Below, one piece after another: positions 1 to 7,290 of a DNA stretch of 13,324 nt. The position numbers and the translations under genes were made by a program. The notes under the pieces were generated by a model, which was not told the DNA's origin, did no database searches, and saw only the letters and a list, made by a program, of their open reading frames with translations. The stretch is taken from NCBI GenBank assembly GCA_024276255.1, contig JAJRXO010000289.1:1-13324 (forward strand). Direction: 5' to 3'. This DNA is from Chloroflexota bacterium. Lineage in GTDB: Bacteria; Chloroflexota; Anaerolineae; J102. Every line of letters starts with the position of its first letter. Position 1 is the first letter of the stretch.

Positions 1-252
1 CAATCTCGCTTCTCCTGACGCGGCCCGGTCTTGTATGGCTTAAAATCGCGGCGATTCGCTATTCGGTTGTTAATGTGCGGCTTACTTAGCAGCGATTTGC
101 TCGCTTAAAAAACACTTGACTATATTTAGAACAACTTTGCGTCTTGGCGTGAGATTATCGTCCATTATGTGGTAAGCGGCGTTCACGTTTGAACGCATGC
201 TCATGACCACTGTTCCCATCTTCCGTCAATACGCTCACTCGCACCATAGCTC
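1..252. other. Non-coding leader upstream of the MFS gene
   Basis: I see no credible gene here. An AT-rich stretch around 97-130 could hold the MFS promoter: a weak -35-like TTGCTC (97-102), an 18-base spacer and a -10-like TATATT (121-126). A short inverted repeat, AATCG-CGG-CGATT, lies at 44-56, and a 5-bp hairpin (AGCGA/TCGCT) lies near 91-105. The latter is followed by A rather than T residues, so it is not a plus-strand terminator. The promoter assignment is tentative because the -35 is poor. Confidence 0.3.
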
Positions 253-1506
253 ATGGACACCGACCCTTCTTCCACCGCCCCCCCATCACAGTGGTCCTGG
301 CGACGAAATCTGGCCATCTTATTCATGGTGCAGTTTCTTTCAGCGGCAGGTTTCAGCCTGGTATTTCCCTTCCTGCCGCTCTATGTGAAAGAATTGGGCA
401 GCGTCAGCGGCGGCAGCGTGGAGTTCTGGTCCAGCATGGTCTTTTCGGCCCAGGCTTTTACCATGATGCTGGCCGCTCCCATCTGGGGGCTCGTAGCGGA
501 TCGTTATGGTCGCAAGCTGATGTTGGAGCGGGCCACGTTGGGTGGGGCCGTGTTGCTGGCAGCGATGGGCTTTGTGCAAAACGCCGAACAACTTGTCCTG
601 CTGCGGGCGATTCAGGGCGCCGTGACGGGTGTGATAGCGGCTACGTTCACGTTGGTGGCTGTGGGCACGCCCCGGTCCCATGTTGGCTTTGCCCTGGGGA
701 TGATCAACATGGCCCGTTGGGCCGGGGTGGCCGGTGGCCCGGTCATTGGCGGTCTGATCGGTGAGCATGTGGGCTTCCGGCAGAGTTTCTGGATCACTGG
801 GTTTCTGTTGGGACTGGCTGGCCTGGCAGTTCTGTTCTTCGTGCATGAAGATTTTTCACCTCCCGAAGAGCTTCGTCAGCCTCGCTTCTGGTCCAGCTAT
901 CGGGAGCTGTTACGGGCGCCAGCCATGGCCGGGTTGTATGGTCTGGCCTTCTTTGACAATCTGGGGCGCACACTGATTTCGCCCATTCTGGTGCTGTTTG
1001 TGGTGGCCCTGCAGGGCGGACAGGAGACAGGCTCGGCCACGCTTACGGGCATCATGTTCGGTGTGATGGCCGGAAGCAGTGCGATCAGTGCTATCTACTG
1101 GGGCCGGTTGGGCGATCGCCTGGGCCATGATCGCATCCTGGTGATCTCGGCTGCTCTGGCTGCTCTGTTGTACCTGCCGCAAAGTATGGTGACATCGGCC
1201 TGGCAGTTGATTATCTTACAGGCGCTGTCGGGAATGGCAGTAGGGGGGCTGGTGCCGTCGGTGGCTGCTCTGATGAATGAATGGGCGCCGGACGGGCATC
1301 AGGGAGTAACGTACGGCCTTGATAACAGTGTGCGCGCCGGAGCGCGTTCAGTTGGCCCCCTGATCGCCGCTAGTGTGGCCCTGTGGGTGGGCTACCGGGG
1401 TGTGTTTGTGGGGACAGCGCTGGTATATGCCGCCATGGCGATGTTGGGGGCTGTGTTGCGTCGGCGGCGGCAGGCTATCGTTTTCAATTCGCCGGGCTAC
1501 GGATAA
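253..1506 (+). CDS. MFS transporter, DHA1-type (drug/metabolite efflux family)
   Basis: This is an inner-membrane major facilitator superfamily protein of 417 residues, the usual size for a 12-helix secondary transporter. The first helix starts near residue 20 after a short polar N-terminus rich in Pro and Ser. The MFS signature motif A is clear in the loop between helices 2 and 3, at about residues 79-88 (GLVADRYGRK, with D83, R84, G86 and R87). Its degenerate second-half counterpart is WGRLGDRLGHDR. Glycine-rich helices are consistent with proton-coupled exchange of the DHA1 group, to which many multidrug and sugar exporters belong; the substrate cannot be read from the sequence. The ATG at 253 is chosen because an in-frame TAG lies at 247-249 and the ATG leaves a normal lead into helix 1. 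No Shine-Dalgarno sequence precedes it. The stop codon TAA (1504-1506) directly abuts the stop of the convergent glycosyltransferase gene. Family assignment is firm; efflux function is inferred. Confidence 0.9.
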   Translation: MDTDPSSTAPPSQWSWRRNLAILFMVQFLSAAGFSLVFPFLPLYVKELGSVSGGSVEFWSSMVFSAQAFTMMLAAPIWGLVADRYGRKLMLERATLGGAVLLAAMGFVQNAEQLVLLRAIQGAVTGVIAATFTLVAVGTPRSHVGFALGMINMARWAGVAGGPVIGGLIGEHVGFRQSFWITGFLLGLAGLAVLFFVHEDFSPPEELRQPRFWSSYRELLRAPAMAGLYGLAFFDNLGRTLISPILVLFVVALQGGQETGSATLTGIMFGVMAGSSAISAIYWGRLGDRLGHDRILVISAALAALLYLPQSMVTSAWQLIILQALSGMAVGGLVPSVAALMNEWAPDGHQGVTYGLDNSVRAGARSVGPLIAASVALWVGYRGVFVGTALVYAAMAMLGAVLRRRRQAIVFNSPGYG

Positions 1507-3480
1507 TTATGGCGCCACACGCGCCTGTCCGAACACTGCTTCCACACCGCTGCCATCGGCCAGGCTCAACGGCGCCAGGGTATCAGCATCATATACGACC
1601 ACCGTCAGCCTGTAATCGCCGGCCTCGGCAGGGGCGGGCACCTGGTAGATGTTGAGGGCGTTCTCGCCTGGCAGCCAGGCATTGCTGCGCACATGACGGT
1701 CGTTGAGTAGCAGGCGATCATCCTGTGCCAGGGTGGCGCCCTCGCTGTCCTGCAGGCGCAACGAGACCTTGAGCACCCGGTCGCTGGCAGCCTGGAGTTG
1801 CCAGCGCAGGGTGATAATAAGTGGCCGACCCGGTGGTGCCGGCTGCTGGCGTCCCGACCAATCGCCGGAGACCAGGGTGACGCCCTGATCGAATTGTCGA
1901 CCGATCGGCATCATCGCCGAGGGGAGTGCAAAGCGGGTGGGGGGATGCAGATCCCATGTGCGCACGGTGTACCCGCGGAAGTTCACCTCGTCGATGATGC
2001 TGCCCGCGGCATTGAGCAAGGCCGGCACTGCCCCGCGGGGATCCATATCCGACTCAAACCAGGTGACATAAAACACGCGGCGGGCTTCCCCGGCCAGGCG
2101 ATTGAGCCGGGCATCCAGGCGGCGTTCGTCGTTGTGTGTGAGATCCACAAAGAGATACTGCGCCGGCGCCATGTTGGCTGGTTGCCTCGGCGGCTGGCCG
2201 TAGAAATCATTGTTCCAGCGCTGCCAGTAAAAACCGAAGGGATATCGCTGATCCACAAGGATGACATCTTTTGATGTGCTGTGCTCCTGTAAATAAGCCA
2301 CAACGCTGCTCATGTCCTCGCGGAAATGCGTGGGATCGTAAAGATCGGCCCGCAAGGCGGGAAGGGAGAGCAGAGCCAGCGTCAGGGCAGCCCCGGCCGG
2401 CAGTAAACGCCCCCAGCGTCGCCAGCCACTCAGCGCCCAGCCGGTGAGCGCCCACAGCGCCGGTAAAATAAAGCTGATGTAGCGGGCATTAAAGGCCGAA
2501 CGGGAGACGAGTATGAGATAGAACACGGCCAGGCTGCCCAACAACCAGCTGGCCAGCAGACTGAGACGGGCCCCCTGCATCTGCTGCCAGCGTCGCCGAC
2601 TCAGCCATCCGGCCAGGCCGCCCAGTAGCAGGGCCAGCCACAGCCAGCGCCCCCAGGCCCATATACTCGCCGGACTGAGCTCGCCCAGCGTAAAGGCTCG
2701 GGCCAACTGGCCGAGATAGTCAGATATATGGGGAAGCACCAGATTGGGGTTGTTGTAGCCGGGGATCTGTCGCCAGGCGATGGGCAGCACGGGCAGCACG
2801 AGCAGCGCCACGGCCAGTCCAATGCCCGCCAGCCAGCGCAGCCGCCAGCGACGTTATTCGCTGAAAATCGCCCATGCCAGCAGCCACAGCGCCCAAGTGA
2901 ACACCACGATCACAGCGATATAGTGCGTGAGCAGGGCTGCGGCCGTGAGCAATACAAAGGGCAGCCAGCGCCGCCAGCGTAACGGTGGTTGCAGGGCCGA
3001 CCACAAGGCCAGTTGCGCAGCCGCCAGCAGGGCCCACGACATCGTGTACATGCGCGTTTACTGAGCCTCGGATAACGCGAAAGGAGCCAGTGCGGCCACT
3101 ATCATGGCCCACATCCCGGTCATGTAGCCGCGGCTACGCCCGGTTTTGCGCCCCAGTTGATACACAAGCGCCAGGGTGAGCATACCAAACCAGGCGCTGA
3201 AAAAGCGCAGGCCAAAGCGTGTGACGCCGCTGATGGCCGCCCAGAAGTGCAGGCCGTAGAAATAGAGGGGGGGATGGATATCCAGTTCGGGGGCCGTGGC
3301 GACTTGTGTTAATGCCCGCGTGGCCACGTCGATATTGCGCGCCTCATCCCACCAGATATCCTGCAGATCCAGGCGGTGCAGGCGCAAGGCCCACGCGGCC
3401 AGCAGGATAAGGATCAGCAGCCAGCGTTGCCAGTGTCGGCGAGAAGGGATCGGGGGACGAACACGGGATGGGGTCAGCAT
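1507..3480 (-). pseudogene. GT39/ArnT-like membrane glycosyltransferase gene interrupted by two in-frame TAA codons
   Basis: One minus-strand frame runs from ATG 3480 to TAA 1507-1509, about 657 codons, interrupted only by TAA at 3058-3060 (codon 141) and TAA at 2854-2856 (codon 209). The three open pieces share the same phase and read as one protein. The N-terminus has helix 1 followed by LDLQDIWWDEARN, whose D45-E46 correspond to the acidic pair in the first periplasmic loop of GT-C enzymes. Many hydrophobic helices follow, then a soluble C-terminal half of roughly 330 residues with beta-rich character. Such enzymes move sugars from polyprenyl-phosphate carriers to lipid, glycan or protein acceptors outside the membrane. 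The first TAA sits in SEAQ-stop-TRMY, where the family normally has a QE-x-RMY motif, so a GAA-to-TAA change explains it. The second lies in a basic loop (FSE-stop-RRW). Start at 3480 was chosen by topology; 3552 is an alternative. Most likely a recently inactivated gene; sequencing errors or stop readthrough are the other possibilities. Confidence 0.8.
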
Positions 3481-3588
3481 GGGGGGGATGATCAGTGCCC
3501 TGTCAAACGGATTCTGGGCCACGGAATAGGGATTGCATTCGTTCAGTTGCATGCTCCTGCAATGATTGACCGGGGAGCGGGACGCTCC

Positions 3589-3617
3589 ATTGTACGCCTG
3601 ATGCTGGACGGTCACAA
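3589..3617 (-). promoter_or_regulatory. Candidate sigma-70-type promoter for the glycosyltransferase gene
   Basis: Read on the minus strand, TTGTGA (3617-3612, 4 of 6 matches to the -35 consensus) is followed after exactly 17 bases by TACAAT (3594-3589, 5 of 6 matches to the -10 consensus). Transcription would begin near 3582, upstream of the possible starts at 3552 and 3480. It would exclude the GTG at 3615, which overlaps the -35. This is a match by eye; no expression evidence is available. Confidence 0.35.
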
Positions 3618-3804
3618 AATATCCACCCTGACAAAGAATGGTTTATAATGTCTGGCGTTGTGCTGATCTCTGCCCGTTGAACCTGAATCGGGGATGATTG
3701 TCGCTGACCGCGATCGGTCCCATGGTCCAGGCTATTTCCGGACAGTCACCATGAGCGGCCGCACGCCGATAATGATGAAAATGATCTGTGCACATAGACC
3801 ATCT
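3618..3804. other. Non-coding region between the glycosyltransferase and trpC genes, left of the palindrome
   Basis: No convincing gene is visible. A perfect -10-like TATAAT occurs on the plus strand at 3644-3649, about 300 bases before the trpC start, but nothing resembling a -35 lies 15-19 bases upstream. If it is the trpC promoter, the transcript would carry a leader of about 300 nt containing the palindrome at 3805-3889. I could not recognise a T-box, trp leader peptide with tandem Trp codons, or known riboswitch in this leader. Confidence 0.3.
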
Positions 3805-3889
3805 GTAGCCCGGTAGACCAGGAAAACCGGTAAACCGGGGTGGGCGGCGCCGCCCCCAACCGTCCTGGTCTACTGGTCTTCTGGGCTAC
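3805..3889. repeat. 85-nt imperfect palindrome (REP/MITE-like or large hairpin)
   Basis: The left arm begins GTAGCCCGGTAGACCAGGA (3805-3823). The right arm ends at 3889 and, reverse-complemented, reads GTAGCCC, then a 9-nt insert-like AGAAGACCA, then GTAGACCAGGA. The centre is a perfect 14-nt palindrome, GGGCGGCGCCGCCC (3842-3855). Short internal reiterations are present: AGACCAG twice in the right arm and AAACCGG twice in the left. The element could fold into a long GC-rich hairpin upstream of trpC. There is no T-run after it, so it is not a typical intrinsic terminator. Its build suggests a dispersed repetitive extragenic palindrome, but copies elsewhere in the genome cannot be checked here. 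Confidence 0.75.
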
Positions 3890-3953
3890 GGGTCACCATT
3901 GAAACCAATCTGTGTCCTATTTACGAAGCGGAACCAGATAAGAAGATACGCTT

Positions 3954-4805
3954 ATGAAACACTCGAAACGAATCAAAACCAAAGGCCGGATGCTCAACGA
4001 GATCATGCGTTGGAAGCAGCAGGAACTGGCGCGGCAGAAAAGCCTTGAATCCGAGGCCAATCTGCGGGCTCTGGCCAGCTTCAGTCCGCCCACGCACGAT
4101 TTTGCAGCTGCGGTCGCCAGTCCCGGTCTGGCTATCATCCCCGAGATCAAACGCGCAAGCCCCCACGCCGGCCTGCTCAGCCGCCAGTTTGATTCGATCA
4201 GAATCGCTGTGGCATTTGCCGAGGCCGGGGCCGCGGCCATTGCCGTCGCCACCGATGCCCGCTACTTTCAGGGACAGCTGGAAGATGTAACGGCCATTAA
4301 ACAGGCTCTGAGCGATCGCAAGATGATCCTGCCGGTGCTGCGCAAGGACTTCATCTTTGATTCCTATCAGCTGCTGGCTTCGCGCGTGGCCGGCGCTGAC
4401 GCCGTGGTGCTGATCGTGGGCGCCCTGGGCGATCGCGAGTTGCGGGAACTGGTGAATTATGCCCGTGAGCTGAACATTGCCGTCGTGCTGGAAGTACACA
4501 CTGAACAGGATGTTCAGCGCGCCCTGCAATGTGACAGCCGCTTGATTAGCATCAGCAATCGCGACTGGCGACACGACACCGTCGATCTGGAAGTGAGCGT
4601 CCGCCTGCGGCCCCTGCTGCCCGACCACGTGCTTGCATTCAGCGACGGCGGCATTCGGACCCCGGAAGACATCAAGCATCTGACTGATCTGCGCTTTCAT
4701 GCTGCCATCGTTGGCACCGTGCTCATGCGCAGCCCACACGAGCAGCGCAAATATAGATTGCGTGAGTTGATCAACGCCAGCAAAAAGAACCTGCCCGGCC
4801 CATGA
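3954..4805 (+). CDS. trpC: Indole-3-glycerol-phosphate synthase (TrpC) homologue with altered active-site residues
   Basis: This is a 283-residue TIM-barrel protein of the IGPS family. The canonical enzyme converts CdRP to indole-3-glycerol phosphate in tryptophan synthesis in the cytoplasm. An N-terminal helical extension (residues 1-50) precedes the barrel, as in IGPS. Recognisable motifs are EIKRASP (E64, K66, S69), ATDARYFQG (100-107), LRKDFI (K131) and LEVH (E180). These match the E51, K53, S56, K110 and E159 positions of the Sulfolobus enzyme. Departures are ISNRD, with S201 where the family has Asn (N180), and SDGGI, with D231 and G232 where the family has Glu and Ser (E210 and S211). 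The usual SPSKG is SPHAG, and VGE near the C-terminus is VGT. No other trp gene is adjacent. A weak purine-rich AGAAG precedes ATG 3954. Membership of the family is firm; whether it makes tryptophan precursor or is a paralogue with another substrate is open. Confidence 0.8.
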   Translation: MKHSKRIKTKGRMLNEIMRWKQQELARQKSLESEANLRALASFSPPTHDFAAAVASPGLAIIPEIKRASPHAGLLSRQFDSIRIAVAFAEAGAAAIAVATDARYFQGQLEDVTAIKQALSDRKMILPVLRKDFIFDSYQLLASRVAGADAVVLIVGALGDRELRELVNYARELNIAVVLEVHTEQDVQRALQCDSRLISISNRDWRHDTVDLEVSVRLRPLLPDHVLAFSDGGIRTPEDIKHLTDLRFHAAIVGTVLMRSPHEQRKYRLRELINASKKNLPGP

Positions 4806-4846
4806 TCGCATAGGGCAACCAATCTCTGACTTCATGGAGCGCCACC

Positions 4847-5593
4847 ATGCCCGTCATTGTCCCCGGTCTCACCGGCACCATCATCAATACCTTCACTGTG
4901 ATCATCGGCAGCCTGCTGGGCCTGGTATTGGGCAAACGTCTGCAACCGGAAACACAGCAAACCGTGCTCCACGGCCTGGGGCTGGTGACCATGGTCGTCG
5001 CCCTCAGCAACGCCCTGCGTACCCAGAATATCCTTGTGCCTTTGTTTGCGGTGGTGCTGGGCGCCATGCTGGGCGAATGGTGGCAACTCGAAGAACGATT
5101 GCAGTCCCTCGGGCATTGGTTACAGACGAAGGTCGGGCAGAAGCTGGGCGAGCAGAAGGAGGGGCGATTGGTGAACGCCTTTGTGACCGCCAGCCTGGTG
5201 TATTGCGTGGGGCCGCTCACCATCATCGGCTCCATTAAGGACGGCCTGACCAATCAATATGACTTTTTGTTGCTGAAAGCGGTGCTCGATGGTTTCGCCA
5301 GCATTGCTTTCGCGGCCAGTCTGGGGCCAGGCGTTATCCTGTCTGCTGGTACGGTTTTCATTTTCCAGGGCGGGCTTGCCCTGTTGGCCATGTTGTTCAG
5401 CGCCTCATTCGGGGGCGTCACAGCCGAACATCCCGCGGTGATCGAGATGACAGCCACCGGCGGCATCGTGCTGCTCAGCATCGCCTTCATCCTGCTGGAT
5501 ATCAAGCGTTTGCGCTCGGCCAACTTCTTGCCAGCCATCTTTCTGGCCCCGCTCATTGTCGTGCTTCTGCTCAGGCTGGGCGTGGCGTTCTAG
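4847..5593 (+). CDS. DUF554 family membrane protein
   Basis: This 248-residue polytopic membrane protein belongs to the DUF554 family (YdfK-like), whose members are of similar length and have no settled function, although transport has been suggested. The N-terminus (GTIINTFTVIIGSLLGLVLG) with its glycine-rich first helix is typical. So are the motifs GLVTMVVALSNAL, VLGAMLGEWW, FVTASLVYCVGPLTIIGSI and KAVLDGFASIAFAASLGPGV. About six or seven hydrophobic helices can be seen. A Shine-Dalgarno GGAG (4836-4839) lies 7 bases before ATG 4847, which fixes the start. The gene follows trpC by 41 bases with no visible terminator, so the two are probably co-transcribed. Its TAG stop (5591-5593) overlaps the stop of the convergent DUF3467 gene. 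Family assignment is confident; function unknown. Confidence 0.88.
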   Translation: MPVIVPGLTGTIINTFTVIIGSLLGLVLGKRLQPETQQTVLHGLGLVTMVVALSNALRTQNILVPLFAVVLGAMLGEWWQLEERLQSLGHWLQTKVGQKLGEQKEGRLVNAFVTASLVYCVGPLTIIGSIKDGLTNQYDFLLLKAVLDGFASIAFAASLGPGVILSAGTVFIFQGGLALLAMLFSASFGGVTAEHPAVIEMTATGGIVLLSIAFILLDIKRLRSANFLPAIFLAPLIVVLLLRLGVAF

Positions 5594-5904
5594 TGCAGGT
5601 TATGTGGGTCAAAACCCATCATGGGTTTTTCCGGCAATTGGGCGCCCTGTAGTTTGATCTCGCCAAAGCGCTTTTCGTAGTTGGCCAGGCCGGTTTGCAG
5701 GGCCCGTAACAACAGCTTGGCATGATAGGGCGTGAGCACCAGCCGCGTTTGAATGCGTACCGCTGGCATATTGGGCATGAGATGTGCGAAGTCCAGCACG
5801 ATCTCATTGTAATTATGATTAACGATGGCAAAATTGACATACACGGGCTGCAAATCAGGGCTGACTTCCACCTTGAATTGTTTTGTTTTCGGCTTTTCGC
5901 TCAT
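5590..5904 (-). CDS. DUF3467 domain small protein
   Basis: This is a 104-residue soluble protein matching the DUF3467 family. The core reads VYVNFAIVNHNYNEIVLDF, then a middle segment (MPAVRIQTRLVLTPYHAKLLL) of which residues near 68-80 are the most typical, then a C-terminal helix (ALQTGLANYEKRFGEI). The family is small, widespread and uncharacterised; its pattern of beta-strands followed by a helix that ends in NYE is well kept. A strong Shine-Dalgarno GGAGG (minus strand, 5913-5909) lies 4 bases before the ATG at 5904-5902, supporting the start. It is transcribed towards DUF554, and the two stop codons overlap within CTAG (5590-5593). Function cannot be assigned. Confidence 0.85.
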   Translation of the reverse strand: MSEKPKTKQFKVEVSPDLQPVYVNFAIVNHNYNEIVLDFAHLMPNMPAVRIQTRLVLTPYHAKLLLRALQTGLANYEKRFGEIKLQGAQLPEKPMMGFDPHNLH

Positions 5905-6195
5905 GAGGCCTCCGGGTTGGGCTGATAAAGGTTACCCCCATTCTGCCCTGAATGGCTGCGATTGGCAAGCAACACACCTCCCCCCATTATTGTCAAGCGT
6001 TTCATATTATGATAGCATTGTCGTTGACGGATGTTCTGATATCTGTCGCCCAATGCACAGGTTTGTTCCTGCATTCATTTTCTTTATTCGTTTTATATTC
6101 TCTCAAACCTGTATGACCGTCTGTCTGGTGCTGGAACCTGCAGGCGAGTCCTGTAGTCTAACAATAGAATAAGCATTATCAAGGAGACGCTTCTC
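5905..6195. other. Divergent intergenic region between DUF3467 and the PIN/TRAM gene
   Basis: I see no gene here; open frames crossing it have no ribosome site and no recognisable protein. It should carry promoters in both directions. A perfect -35-like TTGACA occurs on the minus strand (5996-5991), but the hexamer 17 bases on (GTTGCT) is a poor -10. On the plus strand TTGTCA (5990-5995) with a 17-base spacer to TAGCAT (6013-6018) is a weak candidate. TATATT (6094-6099) in a T-rich tract is another -10-like site lacking a -35. No clear terminator hairpin or riboswitch was found. Confidence 0.35.
6181..6187 (+). promoter_or_regulatory. Ribosome binding site deciding a GTG start
   Basis: AAGGAGA, a near-perfect Shine-Dalgarno sequence, lies 8 bases upstream of GTG 6196. 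It supports this GTG, rather than a later ATG, as the initiation codon of the PIN/TRAM membrane protein. The first transmembrane helix begins immediately after it. Confidence 0.8.
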
Positions 6196-7272
6196 GTGAT
6201 TTTAGATCGCATTATTCGTTTTATCGGACTTATTTTCTTTGCAATTATTGGCTGGCAATCTGGCGTCATCATTACTCAGTCACCTTCTCCCCTGCAGGAC
6301 CTGCTGGCGCTGAGAACAATTGTCCCCCTCACAGTAGTTGGGGCCATTGTGGGGTGGTTTATCACGCCCTGGCTGACGACCCGGCCTGCTATCGCCCTCA
6401 TGCGCACCATGCGCAACATCCCCATCGAAGAGGTGGTGGCCGGAGGTATTGGTCTGGCTCTCGGTTTGCTGGTAGCAGCCCTGCTCACCGTGCCACTCAC
6501 CCAGCTGCCAGACCCCTTTGGTTCCCTGTTTCCCTTTGCTGTCAGTATTATCGCCGCCTATCTTGGCGCCATGGTGGCAGTACTGCGCCGAGAGGATTTT
6601 ATCCGCCTTTTCAAGCGCATCCGTGGCCATGAGCCTGCTCCGTTGGTTTTAACACCGTCCACGCTGGAACCAGTTTCCCCCCGCGCCTTGCTACTCGACA
6701 CCAGCGTGATCATCGATGGGCGCATCGTGGACGTGGCCAAGACCGGTTTTCTCAACGGGCCATTGCTGGTGCCGCATTTTGTGTTGAACGAGCTGCAATA
6801 CATTGCCGACTCGTCCGACGCCCTGCGTCGCGCCCGCGGCCGTCGAGGGCTGGAAGTTCTCGATCAGTTGAAGAGCCTGCCTGCGCCCAAGCTCAAGTTC
6901 GTCGACATCGATGTGCCCAACGTGCACGAGGTCGACGAAAAGCTGATTGTCCTGGCCCGCGAGCACGGGTACAGCATTATGACCAATGATTACAACCTGA
7001 ACCGTGTGGCTGCCCTGCAGGGCCTGCGCGTTCTCAATCTGAATGAACTGGCCAACGCCATGAAAGCCATCCTGCTGCCGGGTGAACATCTGCGACTGAG
7101 GATCATTCAGGAAGGTAAAGAGTATGATCAGGGCGTTGGTTATCTGGATGACGGCACCATGGTCGTGGTGGAAAACGGCCGCGCTTATATCAACCGCGAA
7201 GTGGACCTCGTCGTGACCAAGGTTTTACAGACCAGCGCCGGCCGCATGATCTTCGCCCAGATTGCATCCTGA
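6196..7272 (+). CDS. Membrane-anchored PIN/TRAM domain protein (YacL-like putative RNase)
   Basis: This 358-residue protein has three parts. Four predicted membrane helices (about residues 5-25, 41-60, 80-100 and 109-130) anchor it. A cytoplasmic PIN domain (about 163-285) follows, and a C-terminal TRAM-like domain (about 290-355) ends it. The PIN acidic residues are visible: D168 in LLLDTSVIIDGR, E199 in LNELQ, D247 in VDEKL and D265 in MTNDYNLNR. They are spaced as expected for a metal-dependent ribonuclease centre. The architecture is that of Bacillus YacL and its relatives. TRAM domains bind RNA, so a role in RNA processing or decay at the membrane is likely, but substrates of the family are not settled. 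Initiation is at GTG with a strong ribosome site. cysS starts 18 bases after the stop, as part of a compact gene run. Confidence 0.92.
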   Translation: MILDRIIRFIGLIFFAIIGWQSGVIITQSPSPLQDLLALRTIVPLTVVGAIVGWFITPWLTTRPAIALMRTMRNIPIEEVVAGGIGLALGLLVAALLTVPLTQLPDPFGSLFPFAVSIIAAYLGAMVAVLRREDFIRLFKRIRGHEPAPLVLTPSTLEPVSPRALLLDTSVIIDGRIVDVAKTGFLNGPLLVPHFVLNELQYIADSSDALRRARGRRGLEVLDQLKSLPAPKLKFVDIDVPNVHEVDEKLIVLAREHGYSIMTNDYNLNRVAALQGLRVLNLNELANAMKAILLPGEHLRLRIIQEGKEYDQGVGYLDDGTMVVVENGRAYINREVDLVVTKVLQTSAGRMIFAQIAS

Positions 7273-7290
7273 CTCTCGAGGAGATTCGTT

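Noticed and set aside
1507..2811. Treating the 434-codon open piece as a separate gene starting at 2811
   Set aside because: It begins inside a membrane helix, is in phase with the upstream pieces, and its start has no ribosome site. It is better read as the tail of the interrupted glycosyltransferase gene.
2854..3060. Genome-wide reassignment of TAA as a sense codon
   Set aside because: The MFS gene ends in TAA immediately before the next gene's stop, and no other gene in the window contains an internal TAA.
3481..3615. Start of the glycosyltransferase at GTG 3615
   Set aside because: The extra N-terminal residues are unlike the family and the codon overlaps a candidate -35. ATG 3480 leads directly into helix 1; ATG 3552 has AGGAG only one base away, which is too close.
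3805..3889. Palindrome as an intrinsic terminator
   Set aside because: There is no T-run on either side and the nearest upstream gene end on the plus strand is far away.
3618..3953. trp-type attenuator or T-box upstream of trpC
   Set aside because: No tandem Trp-codon leader peptide, T-box sequence or terminator/antiterminator pair with a T-tract could be seen.
3921..4835. A 304-codon open frame on the minus strand opposite trpC
   Set aside because: The plus strand is plainly the coding one (IGPS motifs). The antisense frame has no recognisable domain or ribosome site and arises from GC-rich codon bias.
5825..6172. A 115-codon plus-strand open frame in the DUF3467/PIN intergenic region
   Set aside because: It overlaps the DUF3467 gene in antisense, has no ribosome site, and its composition is not protein-like.
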